Source of the DNA: Macrolepiota albuminosa
Lineage: Eukaryota > Basidiomycota > Agaricomycetes > Agaricales > Agaricaceae
Reading direction: 5' to 3'
Assembly: GCA_027475525.1 (NCBI GenBank)
Contig: JAMWFC010000073.1
Coordinates: forward strand, 397,791 to 461,790
Length of the DNA: 64,000 nt
Below the pieces are notes generated by a model, which was given only the letters and a program-made list of their open reading frames with translations, was not told the DNA's origin and did no database searches. Positions 20,003 to 30,187 of this stretch are shown here, piece by piece. Position 1 is the first letter of the stretch. Each line of letters starts with the position of its first letter. Made by a program: the position numbers and the translations under genes.

Positions 20003-20752
20003 TGTCACGACCCCTCCCCTCCGGGCCCACCCCAGGACACCCCCGGAACACCCTCCAGGACCCTCCCTCCGACCCCACAGGACACGCCCCGCCATCACGA
20101 CCGCCGACACCGCCATCACGCGCATCAAGGACCGCCATCAGCCGTCACCAGCCCCGATCAACGATCAGATCACGCGACTCGTGCCGGCCATCACGCATCA
20201 CGCATCATGGCTCCATCCGCGCCAATTGATCGCGCGCCCCACATGCGCGATCCCGGTATACAGCCCCTGCCGCTACTCAATGACCCCCGGGACCCATCCC
20301 AGACATTCCGGAACCACGAGACCCGGCCCCGTAGTACTTATAGTGTAGCTCCCTGTTGTATTCGGTAGTCTTGATATTACATACTTTGCATAACTGTTAC
20401 TTTGGATATTGCGTGCCCCTTGATTGACTGGTACGCCTTGTTTGGTACGCTTCGACTGGCACGCCTTAGTATTCGCGTGCTCTAAGCTTTGGTACGCACT
20501 TTGCGACTCTTAATTTACTAACTTGGTCTCGTCTTAGAACCTCCGGTTCACGACTCGACCCCCTCTAACTCTCAGCCACCCCCAACCCAAAACTCCCGGA
20601 CTCTAGTCCCCTCTCCCGGGATTACCCCTGTCCTCGTCTTGAACCCCGGAGTCCTAGCCCCGGAGTTCCAGACACCCGAGTATTTGTAGATCAAGTCCGC
20701 ATCGTAAGGGCGTTGCTTTCCCGGAAGGCCCCCGACTCAGCGGAACCTGACA
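20003..20752 (+). mobile_element. GypA 3' LTR, 750 bp
   Basis: It starts TGTCACGACCCCTCCCC and ends GCGGAACCTGACA, with TG..CA ends. The first 300 bases are C-rich and the middle is TTGG-rich, with GTACTTATAGTGTAGCTCCC (20334) as a possible core promoter/start region. The base after it begins CCATG, the expected target-duplication copy, but the partner is in the gap. Confidence 0.88.
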
Positions 20753-21589
20753 CCATGAGCGAATTTATATTAAACGGGGCAGGACGCATCATATTAATTG
20801 GCGGAGGGATGGAGGGATGAAGTAATCCAGGTTGCCGTCAGTGTGGGCAAAAGCGGCCAATAGATATCCGTCGCGTAGGTACGGTTTTCTTCTTGAACAA
20901 CTATCTTTTCATGAAGGTCAGCAATTCCTATAGACATGATTTTACACAGTCCGTCAAAGCATGTATATTCGTTCTCACTCACAGTACCTTCTCCCTTCCC
21001 ACGCACCTTGGAACGCTCGACGCTTACTAGTCCTATATTCCAAAGATGAACGGCCCTATTCTGCTCCTCTTTCACTTTCTGATGAATCAGAAGCGTCGAG
21101 TGTTCCGCCTGTCTTCCTGGTTCAAATCGGCGATTTCTTCTTAACCGCGTTTACTTCTCCGAATTACCTGATCTGGATAGTGAGTTCCCGCCTTCGTCAT
21201 TGCCTTCCGGGGTATCCCGTTGGTGGAATCATTGAAAGAAACAGCCTGTCAATAAATCAAAACATTCTTCTACTCAAATGAATGGCTCTACAATCACCAT
21301 ATCTGACATCGAGAAAGGACAAAACCGACATACACGATTGCCACCAGTGAGGTGAAGGATGTGCCAATTTTCAAAAGAAAAATTGTTGAATGACTTTTTT
21401 TGTGGGAAATTAATACATCAGAAATAGAGAACGCTCGTATCTTACAAAGCAAAGCCACGTGAACAGGCGAAAAGCACTTTTCCGATGCGCCATTATGTAA
21501 GTGATCGCGCTAAACGATGGATCCCATCCTGTAATCTGGGTGCGAACAGGGTAAGACTTGAATCCTAAGAGTAACGTCAGAGGATTTGA
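20753..21589. other. No gene identified
   Basis: Short open frames occur on both strands (20794-21075 minus, 20961-21281 plus), but none carries a motif I recognise. The plus frame has FLVQIGDFFLTAF, which could be a remnant exon. Confidence 0.3.
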
Positions 21590-22440
21590 CCTCGATTCGT
21601 ACCTTTTTTATGTGCCCAGCCTTCGACAGTATCCCCTTTACTCCAAAACTGAACCTCCAGCAGCTCTCGCCAGTCTACAAGATCCCAAAATTATGGGAGG
21701 GACAAGGCTAAATTCGCCTTGATTTTGGGTTTGTTGAAACAAAGTCTCGACTCTGCCCTTTTACACTTCGGATTTTACGCCTGGTCCTGGAGCGTGGCTG
21801 GATGGCTAATAGGATTTGCTGGCTTTGGTCCAGAATACGAAGTGTGTCCATCACCAATTACTCGACGCCCTTGTTCTCACAGAGACTGAAGATCGTACAA
21901 TCTATCGTTTTTGTCTTTGTGCTTTACTTCCTATCAACTATTCCGGCACTGCCACTACAAATATACAGAACATTTGTCCTTGAAGAAAAGCATGGGTTCA
22001 ACAAAACAACGCCTGGGTTGTTCGCCACGGACCTATTGAAAGGGTGGGCCCTCGCCACTATCATGGGTTTGCCTTTCTTGGCAGCATTCCTTTACATTTT
22101 CAAGTGGGCGGGTGATCGATTTGTACCTTGGCTCATGGCGTTCATGTACGTCGCTTGATGTGGTTTGTCACCCCGTCTGACAAACTTTCAACAGGATCAC
22201 AGAAGTCGAGGCTGTCCTAGCTCATGAGCTCGGCCACTGGTATTACTCTCATCCTGCGAAGCTGATGGCCATCTCCCAATTCCATATTTTTACCATTCTC
22301 GCCCTCTTCCCCGCGTTCCTCCACGCTCCGCCTGTCCTTGCCGCCTTTGATTTCCCCAAAACAGTCGCCGCTATTCCGCCAACTATTGTCGCGTTCACGT
22401 TGTTCCAGGTTTGTTTAACTCGTTCATATTATCGGGGATT
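21590..22440 (+). pseudogene. CAAX prenyl protease Ste24-like, exon-deleted pseudogene
   Basis: Ste24 is an ER membrane zinc metalloprotease that trims prenylated CAAX proteins. The plus strand reads RQYPLYSKTEPPAALASL (near 21614), then in another frame GRDKAKFALILGLLKQSLDS. Next come LPLQIYRTFVLEEKHGFN, KGWALATIMGLPFLAAFLYI and WLMAFM. A 50-nt intron (22146-22195) leads straight to TEVEAVLAHELGHW, the metal-binding HExxH (22223-22240). The family's middle segment (about 100-120 residues, including the DGSKRS.HSNAY motif) is missing exactly at this intron. The N-terminal frame break and lost exon make it non-functional. Its C-terminus runs into ATPase sequence near 22500. Confidence 0.8.
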
Positions 22441-22499
22441 AGTGTATCTGTATGACCCGATAGACAAAACCCCTCCTGCAGTCTGATCCAGAAACCACA

Positions 22500-22895
22500 C
22501 CATTGCAGATCAAGCTCAACGCGCTGGCAGAACTGATTGCAGCTTTCGTCAACATCTTAATTATATCGGTGACTCTCATTGTTGTCGCCGTACCCGAGGG
22601 TACGCTTCTAAAATATCTTATTTGTCTTCGTCTTTGTCTCATCACTATTGCATTTCTAGGTCTTAGACACTAGCTCTGGCCTTTGCTACGAAATGAATGA
22701 CGTATGAAAACCTGGCAAATGCTTCAGTCGTTTGCACAGATAAGACTGGGACGCTTACCACAAATTCAATGACGGTCTATTTTGCCCCCTGCCCTCCGCG
22801 AGCTTATCAACGAAGCTATCGCCGTTAACTCTACGGCTTTTGAAGACAAGGATATAAAGACTGGATTGGTAACACAGATTTCGTGAACATGACGT
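22500..22895 (+). pseudogene. P-type Ca2+-ATPase (PMCA-like) fragment
   Basis: PMCA-type pumps export Ca2+ using an aspartyl phosphate. Visible are LIAAFVNILIISVTLIVVAV followed by PEG (near 22535-22600), a short intron with CTAG end, then LALAFATK-stop-MTYENLAN and SVVCTDKTGTLTTNSMTV, with the phosphorylated Asp in DKTGT near 22740. LPPALRELINEAIAVNSTAF follows (near 22795). The stop replaces the Arg of ATKRMTYEN (CGA to TGA). Only the region around transmembrane helix 4 and the phosphorylation site is present, with no N-terminus and no hinge. It directly follows the Ste24 fragment, so the two were joined by rearrangement. Confidence 0.8.
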
Positions 22896-23640
22896 TCTAT
22901 GTTGGTATTCTTGGTGTGGCCATCACAAACGTAGCGGGACATGTTATGGAGGAACGCAAGACACCATGAGCTTCATCGTCTGGAAACGCAACTCTGACTC
23001 AATCCAAAGAGGCGCCCCTTGCATTGCGTCGAACCGCTATTGAGACTCTTCACGCACGAATCTGTAAGCACTTCGTCGAGTTAATTTCTTCGGTGTTGTT
23101 TCTAACTACACTTTTCTACTAGCTGATATTTGTGCAACGCATCTAGACTGGTCACGAACGAAAGCCGCACTCAAAGAGCTAACCCTTCGGATCTATTACT
23201 TTACCGAGTCCAAAACCGGAATCATCTTTGGATCAGCAGATCTACATCAAGTCTGTCAGAGATGTACGTACAAAGCGACATTTGGGTGGGAACCTGAAGT
23301 GGCGCTTCGAGATCTCGCCATTTTTGAATGCACGTGAGCGCTGCGCTGTTGACTGATTGTTGATTTGTTGCTGACCGTTCATGATGGCAGTTTAGCAGTT
23401 GCAGGCAAGTCTTGGTACAACTCGCATTTGAACCTGTATTCGTCTCCATCACAGGGACACGGGCAGGAGGGACAGCCGTGTTATCATCCACAGGCCAAAT
23501 TGCCCGACCACCAGCTTCTTGAATCATCCGGTGATTCAGCACTATTCAATGTGCAAAATGGAATTGTGATTAACTTGAACGGAGATGCAATGGAGCCTGG
23601 GAGAATAGAAGTTATAATCTAGGCATGCACGCTAATTCCT
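22896..23640 (+). pseudogene. Undetermined gene fragments
   Basis: A plus-strand stretch reads FYVGILGVAITNVAGHVMEE and later ALRRTAIETLHARI before a GTAAGC donor near 23064. Another exon-like piece (THLDWSRTKAALKELTLRIY, near 23140) follows. The intron-like spacing suggests a decayed gene, but I recognise no family. A frame at 23365-23622 is open without support. Confidence 0.3.
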
Positions 23641-23949
23641 CGAAATATTGCATTCTTTAACATGTTTCGAATGATCGCCGAGGCAAACTTATCTTGAATA
23701 TCAAGTCGGCGTGCGCGTGAAAAGTTCTCTATAACTGGATGGATCAGAGTCAGGGGCTTGATTCATACCGCTTCTCATCAGTTCGGGTTATACCTTGCCG
23801 TGATCATTACACAAATGTTGGTCGATCTTGACTCATCTTCCATTTGAGATACTGAATATGGTATATTGCAACAACCTCGTGCTGTTAAGGCAGGAACGGG
23901 AATATTGAATCTCAAGCTGAACTTGATCACAGATCGTCTTCAGCACTGG

Positions 23950-24345
23950 AGATCGCAACTTGAAGATCTACGCACTATCTATAGAATGTGCGGAAGTTGA
24001 GGTGTTTTCGCCACTGTCTCTTTTGATTTTTCCGCAGCTCCTGGCTAGCTACCCTTGATCCTCAGCCAATTTGGGATCTTCTCGACGGCTTTGTATACTT
24101 CTTCCTGCGCATCACTTCTATCAAGCCTCGCAATTATGCTCAAGGCAGCTTCCTGTGAGAATAAAATCTGGTGAAAACGGATCTGTCCTGAGGTCTGGAT
24201 GACGTGGTCACGCTCCGATCCCGCATATCAGTTGACGGTGTTATGCAATGACGGAAGGCTGCGGACACGTCTAAAAGTGTGAGAATTCTTATGTCAATCC
24301 TTGTCACTGTTTTCACGGCAGAGACATCAATATGTGACATCATTA
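23950..24345 (-). pseudogene. Helical protein fragment, copy A, unknown function
   Basis: On the minus strand, after an acceptor near 24155, EAALSIIARLDRSDAQEEVY continues to KAVEKIPNWLRIKG and a stop, with AAEKSKETVAKTPQLP beyond it. The partner at 42255-42895 has SDWLRIKGRLSRAAEKSKEA and PRLQVAITSAEEDLGRI. The composition suggests a helical bundle, loosely like N-terminal domains of fungal STAND/NLR proteins; that is a guess. The stop and indels make this copy dead. Confidence 0.35.
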
Positions 24346-24637
24346 GACACCGACATTTACTCCAACGAGTGTTCTCATTTCAAGGTTTAATGAAATTTGA
24401 GCTCTAATGAAATTTGAGCTCGATCGATGCTGCTTAACACAACCACGGAGGAATATTGACGAAAATCCTGCCGTTGACAATAAGGTCGCAACCTCGACGT
24501 CGACTATCATTTGAAAGATTTCCAGCACTGTGGGGTACAAGTGTAATTCGCCGTGTGGCTGAAATCGGGTCTTCTAGGTCCAGGGTCGGAGTTGATGGTT
24601 GTTTGCGTGGTAGACCTTTATAGTCTTCAAGAGTGCG

Positions 24638-25167
24638 ATGCGTATTTCCACCATTGAGATTCCTGTTGTAGCAATAATCAACAGCGCGATGCCAACAAAT
24701 TCTACCCCAGCTCTCATGCAAGACATTCCCGACGTCTCTACACAGGCTCGGTCTATTTCCAGCGGGCCAGTGCGTTCCATAGAGCTTGTTCAGCTGCGTG
24801 TGCATCGATTCCATCCTCATCAGGTGCACGACGAGGTGAATGTCTTTGCTTCATGATTATCTTGCCTAACGTGTCTAAACCACAGCATATGGACGGTGTT
24901 CAAAACCTAAGTGAGGTGATAAATGAGATTCTCAATGCAGGAATTGAGGGTGATAGTGGACAAGCTGGTCGCAGGGAGGGACACAACATCGCGTCATCCT
25001 ACCGAGCTTCGACCGTTACAGTTCAGCCCACCAACGAACCAGAGATGGCATTAGCTGGTCACCAAGATGAAAATATTGGCGCCAATGACGCGGCCCTTGT
25101 TGGATGCTGGTTTGATTGCATCCTCTCAACGGCGTGGGTTTTCTTCAATCCATTCTTACCAAATTGA
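24638..25167 (+). pseudogene. Unknown duplicated protein, copy A (C-terminal exons)
   Basis: Exon 24638-24834 encodes STPALMQDIPDVSTQARSIS and VRSIELVQLRVHRFHPHQVH. A 49-nt intron starting GTGAATG and ending CCACAG leads to exon 24884-25167, with NLSEVINEILNAGIEGDSGQ and a hydrophobic end WFDCILSTAWVFFNPFLPN, stop TGA 25165-25167. Copy B at 43325-43813 has the same exon structure and the same stop. The Trp/Phe-rich end could be a membrane tail. No family recognised. The N-terminus is not found. Confidence 0.5.
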
Positions 25168-25319
25168 CCTAGCGAAGCCGTGCTTTAAATCGCTGTGTAT
25201 ACTTATCTTGGTACGAACTCGTCCCACACAGTATCGATGTTTTTTGCAAGTTGTTTGATATTCCAAACTATCTATCTATTTCTGAGCCAGGATATATGCG
25301 TGTTATGCACTTTATCTAG

Positions 25320-25690
25320 GGTTTACCTATTGATGCAATGGGAAAAGCTCTGTTAGAATCGACAAGTAGATCTGAGCGCGAAGTTGAAAATCAAATTTAT
25401 GTCTATGCAGGAGAATTCTATGAAGGTACAGTCGTCTTTTTCACTCTCATACTGCTGACACAATATCAAGGGCGTAGCCTCAAGCGATTATATTACGGTC
25501 ATCGATGCTTGTCTGTCTGTCCCGGCCTGTGTCGGCATCACCAGCTGGGGAGTCAGTGACGCTGTAAGTCGAGCTGTGTTATTTCCATGCTTCATCTCCT
25601 GACATCGTTCTTGACAGAACTCGTGGCTCGCCTCGGACACTCCTCTCTTGTTTGACTTGCTCCGAGAAGAATGGAGGAGGACAACGGAGT
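25320..25690 (+). pseudogene. GH10 endo-1,4-beta-xylanase C-terminal fragment
   Basis: GH10 xylanases cut xylan in plant cell walls. The plus strand reads GLPIDAMG (near 25322), a putative intron 25426-25470 ending CAAG, then [20 protein letters not shown] and [11 protein letters not shown] second intron (25561-25618, ending TTGACAG) follows, then [34 protein letters not shown] is the conserved last part of the GH10 barrel. Both catalytic Glu regions and the N-terminus are missing, so this is a remnant. Confidence 0.65.
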
Positions 25691-25859
25691 GGACGGGAAC
25701 ACATTCCACGCGTATTCAATGGGACTATTATTATCATGGAGTTGGTTAATATACTTATTTAATGCATGGTTCCGCGCCGACTCGGAACTTCCAATTACAG
25801 GGAGAGTAGGAGAGAGTGGTAGAATAGGGATCGTCAAAGTTCTCGTGTCGATACCAAAA

Positions 25860-26240
25860 TTTTGACTCAAAGTCGACCAGCGACTTGATACTAATCGCTG
25901 TCAAGCCGATATCGATGACCCCAAATTTCTACGTGAAGGTTGGCGTGTAGGACAGATCTCATTGAAGGTCGCCTGGACCCAGATTCTAATGTCTGCATTC
26001 GGCTTATGAAAGAGGATAAGGCTACTCTCGAGGTAAGTCTCGTATAAATGCTTACACTTTGATCAAATCCAAGGGATGCGTGCAACTGGCGGCCACTGGG
26101 GAATGGTCAGGCACATACGCTTTACCAGAGGGAGGACTTGCACTCTTACTCGAGGCCGCAACTCCTGAACATATGCAATGTCAATAGAGACACATCGTCA
26201 TGAAGAGCGTACGGTGAATTGTGCAGAGTACTGACTACCT
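25860..26240 (+). pseudogene. Undetermined exon pair
   Basis: TDLIEGRLDPDSNVCIRLMK and EDKATLE (to about 26032) join over a 43-nt intron (GTAAGTCTC..CCAAG) to GCVQLAATGEWSGTYALPEG and LALLLEAATPE, then a stop. The splice sites and the coherent peptide suggest a real but fragmentary gene. I do not recognise the family. Confidence 0.35.
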
Positions 26241-26621
26241 TCAAGGGTGGTTTGCCTTAATGGGGAAAAGTCTGAAAAAATACAGTGTCCATCCTCGGCT
26301 TATCCCGATAGAATCAATCACAGGGTGAACTGTTAGAGCAGGAATGGCGACACTTGGCCGGGCAGGAAGACGGGGAGAGGAGCTCGAGCTTTCTTCGGAG
26401 GACGAAGATGCGATAGGTGCAGGGCGTCGAGAAGGGAGAGGGGGAGGGACAGGGGAGGTGCTTGAAGAAGATGTGAAAGAGGCGTCGGTGCGGAAGCGGG
26501 ATGACGTGTGAGTAGATTTAGAAGAGGCCAGGCTGGAGGCTGATAGTTCGAAAGTTTGTGTCCAATATGTTATCCGGGTTTTGTGTTTGCGGTCTAAGAG
26601 ATTGTGTATCCGATTTTGCAT
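26241..26621 (-). CDS. Small Ser/Pro-rich hypothetical protein
   Basis: A 126-codon minus-strand frame begins MQNRIHNLLDRKHKTRI and has a Ser-rich middle (SSSSTSPVPPPLPSRR, SSSSEESSSSSPRLP). There are no transmembrane segments or known domains. The region upstream (26622-26760) is AT-rich and could be a promoter. It may be a real small gene or part of a larger spliced one. Confidence 0.35.
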   Translation of the reverse strand: MQNRIHNLLDRKHKTRITYWTQTFELSASSLASSKSTHTSSRFRTDASFTSSSSTSPVPPPLPSRRPAPIASSSSEESSSSSPRLPARPSVAIPALTVHPVIDSIGISRGWTLYFFRLFPIKANHP

Positions 26622-27881
26622 GTCGAGGTGAATGGAACAGTAGCAAAATGCATATGGAAGAATGGGTTGAAGTGGTGAAATGGTGAAATGGAAAATTTAA
26701 ATCGTAAAGAGGAAAAACGGGAAAGTGGCACGAAATATGTAAGCATCGAGCGTTCTTGAAGCATAACGTTAGACCCCTTTGAGTTTCGCTTGTTTAGTTC
26801 GATGCCGGGCTAGCAGAGAATTAGTACATACCGTTACCGTTTTCCTCTTTGACAAAGCTCACACCTAGTCTTAGGGAGGGTGAGAAGAATTTGTGATCAC
26901 GTGCTCAGCTCTTTTTTCTCGCAACTTCCGACGCTCGCGATCGTTCGTATTAGATTATGTCGACTAGATGATTGCCATACTGTCAAAGAGACACTCAAAA
27001 AAGGTGAAAGAGACAAAGGGATCCTTTGACAGATACCTCAGCTTGGATATATACAATGCTGGATTTGAAAGAAAACAAAGGGGGCAAGTCCATTAATAAT
27101 ATCCAAAGACGAATTTGTGATCACGTGCTCAGCTCGCTGATTCCTTTCTTTCTCTTTGTGGGCCTAGTTCGGTTCAGATTGATATCGATGGCCGGTGGAT
27201 CCGTCTTTGTGCGGCTGGGACAAAGACATGGCCTCGTGAAAGAGAAATTTGGGGTCGTAAGCACATCGATATCGACGAGCGTAAACAAGGAGATTGAACT
27301 CGGAGCGAGTCGATCACACGAGAGTCGTGTCAGTCACGCAAGACCATCCCAGCTATTCTACAAATTTTTTTACCATACTGATGTCCCACAAATTTAAACA
27401 GGTCATCACGTAGTAGATTGGTATACCCATTAGCATAGGGTTTGTCAGATCATCCTCAAATGCGTTACAGCGTCTTTTCATAATCCCAATTTTCACGCTT
27501 TTCGACGTGTTTGTCACACTTGGAGTCACGTGGGATTGTCGAGTATGGATGTCTGTTAGAGGATCTCGACCTTGCTACATATATCACGAGGATCTGTACA
27601 TTGAGCTTTGTTTTGACAAAGCAGCGGGAGCCTCTTTTTATTCTTTGAAGTAACCATGGCCAGTTCGATGGCAACAACAATGAAAGAAAGATCAGCGTGC
27701 CTTCTCGGTCAAAGGGTTTGGATGGCAATAACCTTTGTTTCTTTGACCAAGAATCACAGCTTTTCAAGCCACCCGAATACATAATATAAATATAATTCAC
27801 TTCCAGTCAAGCTTACGGCTAAGTAGATCAAGGGTCTTTCCTCCTTTACGTTGCTCCCCACGATCTCATAGCTTCCAGAAG
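26622..27881. other. Intergenic; a 24-nt motif occurs twice
   Basis: AATTTGTGATCACGTGCTCA with four more shared bases (GCTC) occurs at about 26888 and about 27112. The TGATCACGTGCTCA core contains a CACGTG E-box. A plus frame at 27026-27397 has no recognisable domain. No other gene is seen. Confidence 0.4.
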
Positions 27882-28111
27882 ATGACAAACCGTGAAAATA
27901 ACGATAACAATACAGAATCCCTGACGAAACCTGCCATAGAGCCGCACTCACACTCTCTTTTGAAATGGATTCTAGGGTATAGTTGGGACACATTCTGCAC
28001 ATCCATGGGATTGCTCCGCTTTCCGATCGTGTGTTTGTGCGCATTCTTGCTCTTCACCGCAGATATTGGAATAGTCGCGTGGCTCCTGCTGTCTGCGGAC
28101 TCTCCTATCAC
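27882..28111 (+). pseudogene. Host membrane protein gene, 5' part, interrupted by GypB
   Basis: The start ATG is at 27882. The peptide has a polar N-terminus, then a strongly hydrophobic segment FPIVCLCAFLLFTADIGIVA and WLLL (about residues 47-70), a likely transmembrane helix. It runs to ADSPIT at the GypB insertion site. The target duplication ATCAC (28107-28111) recurs at 37356-37360. With one copy removed the frame continues without a break into 37361-38339, so the gene was intact before insertion. Confidence 0.75.
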
Positions 28112-28292
28112 TAAAACAAAGTCAAGTATAAGATTAGCCTTACGGTCACACCAACAGAACCAGATCGATATTTGATTCTAGTACTACAAGTATGACAGTA
28201 AAATTGGCTGCCTTATGTAAGGCAGCCAGCATGTATTTAAAGTAATATTAAATAATTAATGTAATTATTTAATTGTTCTAAACTATGTTACA
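28112..28292 (-). repeat. GypB 3' LTR
   Basis: 181 bp. On the minus strand it starts TGTAACATAG and ends TTTGTTTTA, where the 5' LTR has TTTGTTTCA, so the terminal CA is mutated to TA. It contains a hairpin GGCTGCCTTATGTAAGGCAGCC (22 nt in all, 28209-28230), also present in the 5' LTR. Confidence 0.93.
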
Positions 28293-28481
28293 TGCCCCCC
28301 TTTGAGACTGGTAATCAGTCTCAATGTAGGAGGGACAATCAGTCTGATTCAATATGTAAGTCAATGTGGAGGCACTCTGGTTCTCCACGGCTCAAAAAAT
28401 GTCCTAGTCATCTGTCAAAAAATACAACGCCGACGTTAACCGACAGTATGAATTGAAAAGGAGATGAGCCGCCTACGAGAA
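28293..28481 (-). other. GypB 3' untranslated region and polypurine tract
   Basis: The minus strand reads CTCAAAGGGGGGCA directly before the 3' LTR, a typical polypurine tract. The rest has no open frame of note. Confidence 0.75.
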
Positions 28482-30185
28482 TTACGCAGACGGCGGACGC
28501 GACAACTCGCGAGCCGTATCAATCCTCATCTCAGTGTCGACGTTAACCGAGGATGATGAGGCGACGGGACCCGACGATGTTGAGGCTGTAGGAGCCTGCA
28601 CTGACGCGGAATGGTGTGATGGAGAAGGAGGATATGGCCCGTGTCGAGAACGGCGTTGCCATAGATCTTGACGGTTGGGGTTCATCCCCACAGGATAATA
28701 GAGGCCAGTTTCAAGGTACTCATGATCTTGAGAAAATTCGCGAGCGAGCAATGCGTGAAGACGAATCATATCGTCATCTGTTGGCAGTCGCCAGTCGTCC
28801 CACCGCGCGATGGCCGGGGGCTCCCCATAGATGTCAAGTCGACGATGACGTTCATCGTCGACATCGCGGAACTGCTCAATGGAAGCAGTGGCTGCAAGAA
28901 ATTGGTTCTCGAGATAGACCACGCCGAAGGTATAGGCGTGATCTACCCACTCCACTGGTACACGGTTGGCTATCATAGCCCGCAGCACATCAGCATCGGT
29001 TATGTTGACGGCGTTAGCCGCGTCGAAATATGGGGCCCGGAACTGGACATCAGTCCAGCTCATTGGTACAAATGGGGTGCTCGGATTGGCGGCGTCGTAA
29101 TCCGCGACCGCCTCTCGATACAGTCCAGGACGTGCGATAATCAAGGCCAACAGCCTTGCAAAGCGTCCTCGCGCTCTTCCCGAGGGAGAAAGTCCACGAG
29201 TGAGGGCGTGGCCCAAAAGAGTACGCCAGTGGATACGATACGCTCGATCCACTGCAATGCCGTACACGGAATTCATCATTCCTGGTCGACAGAAGTAAAG
29301 TACGTTCTGCGCCAGCTTTTCCAAATCGAAGGTGAAACGTACACCTTCGGAATCAAACCCAGTGAGGGTGAAAAACGGTCTCCCGGCTCGGTCCTTCCAT
29401 CGCAGGTACCCGTCGGGGGTCGGCATGACCACAATGTTCATATGGCGCGACGAAAGATCCAGAGGGGGCGAAATGTGCTCGTACTCTGGTGTACACACCA
29501 GAGCCATCGTCCTATCCCTCATTGTCGTATAGTAATTGATACTGACGCGCTGAAACTCGCGCAACAGGTAATAAGCTTCAGTGCGCATCGACACTGACTT
29601 GAACTTGTTCTGCGAAAGCTCATAGAGCTTTCGCAACTGCTGGGGATTCATCGGGAATCCCCTTGGTACCACCCGGTCCAGCTCCTTCGAGGTATGGTAA
29701 TACCTCTCTCCTGTCTCTTCCTCGTGCGTCTTCGCGGCCAAGGCTTCATCACTCACGAATACTGTATTTGTGAGTCGGGAATAATAAAAGTGGTGGTCGA
29801 GCGCCCCGCCGTAGAACCAATTGGACCGCTCCACCGAGGTCCCGCTGATGAACACACCGAGGCCATCAGGAATACGGCCTGTGGCCTGCTCCTCCCGGTC
29901 CTTGTTGGCCTTCGTCTGCCGGGCGGCCTCATGCTTCAGCCTGGCCTCTCTCTTGCGTTTCTTGTCTAAACGCACTCGGCGTTTAGCAGGGGTCTCGCCT
30001 TCTGAGGGGGTCTCGTATGATGACTCCCCGTAATCACTCCCATCGCTTGGTTCCTCCAGACTGAGCGCCGCTAACGACAGGAGTCGCCCTTCGACTTCGG
30101 CGTCCGTTCTCGTGTCCTTTATGGGAACCGCGGACGCATACGCTCGCAGTGGTGCCTCAAATTGCACCACTGCTCCGAACCGCAT
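28482..30185 (-). CDS. GypB accessory ORF B, 567 aa, unknown function
   Basis: Intact sense-strand frame between ORF A and the 3' LTR. The ATG at 30183-30185 follows the ORF A stop by two bases (TAATAATG), so coupled re-initiation is possible. An N-terminal acidic/Ser region gives way to a Lys/Arg-rich stretch (KRRVRLDKKRKREARLKHEA, about residues 68-87), a candidate nuclear localisation signal. A compact domain rich in Tyr, Phe and Arg (about 110-470) and a Ser-rich tail follow. I see no transmembrane segment and no protease, nuclease or envelope motif. Its preservation in a decaying element suggests recent constraint. Confidence 0.75.
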   Translation of the reverse strand: MRFGAVVQFEAPLRAYASAVPIKDTRTDAEVEGRLLSLAALSLEEPSDGSDYGESSYETPSEGETPAKRRVRLDKKRKREARLKHEAARQTKANKDREEQATGRIPDGLGVFISGTSVERSNWFYGGALDHHFYYSRLTNTVFVSDEALAAKTHEEETGERYYHTSKELDRVVPRGFPMNPQQLRKLYELSQNKFKSVSMRTEAYYLLREFQRVSINYYTTMRDRTMALVCTPEYEHISPPLDLSSRHMNIVVMPTPDGYLRWKDRAGRPFFTLTGFDSEGVRFTFDLEKLAQNVLYFCRPGMMNSVYGIAVDRAYRIHWRTLLGHALTRGLSPSGRARGRFARLLALIIARPGLYREAVADYDAANPSTPFVPMSWTDVQFRAPYFDAANAVNITDADVLRAMIANRVPVEWVDHAYTFGVVYLENQFLAATASIEQFRDVDDERHRRLDIYGEPPAIARWDDWRLPTDDDMIRLHALLAREFSQDHEYLETGLYYPVGMNPNRQDLWQRRSRHGPYPPSPSHHSASVQAPTASTSSGPVASSSSVNVDTEMRIDTARELSRPPSA

Positions 30186-30187
30186 TA

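Larger units (their letters stand above)
11325..20752 (+). mobile_element. GypA: Ty3/Gypsy chromovirus, 5' end lost in the gap
   Basis: Order on the plus strand is gag with one zinc knuckle, two retropepsin domains, reverse transcriptase, RNase H, integrase and chromodomain. An antisense accessory ORF follows, then a polypurine tract GAGGGGGGGTGA and a 750-bp 3' LTR. The base composition is far more GC-rich than the flanks. Coding is broken by two TGA stops in pol (14770, 16060) and by 77-bp duplications in gag and pol. Because the 5' LTR is missing, LTR divergence and target duplication cannot be measured. Confidence 0.9.
23700..25218. repeat. Duplicated two-gene block, copy A (partner 42158-43868)
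   Basis: The segments CAAGTCGGCGTGCG (23700) to CTTATCTTGGTACGAA (25218) align along their length with 42158-43868 in the same orientation, with moderate divergence and indels. In the C-terminal coding part substitutions fall mostly at third codon positions, so the copies diverged under constraint. The block holds a plus-strand gene end and traces of a minus-strand gene. Confidence 0.75.

Noticed and set aside
28616..29597. Plus-strand open frames of 120 and 309 codons inside GypB
   Set aside because: They are antisense shadows of accessory ORF B, which is longer and in the sense orientation of the element.
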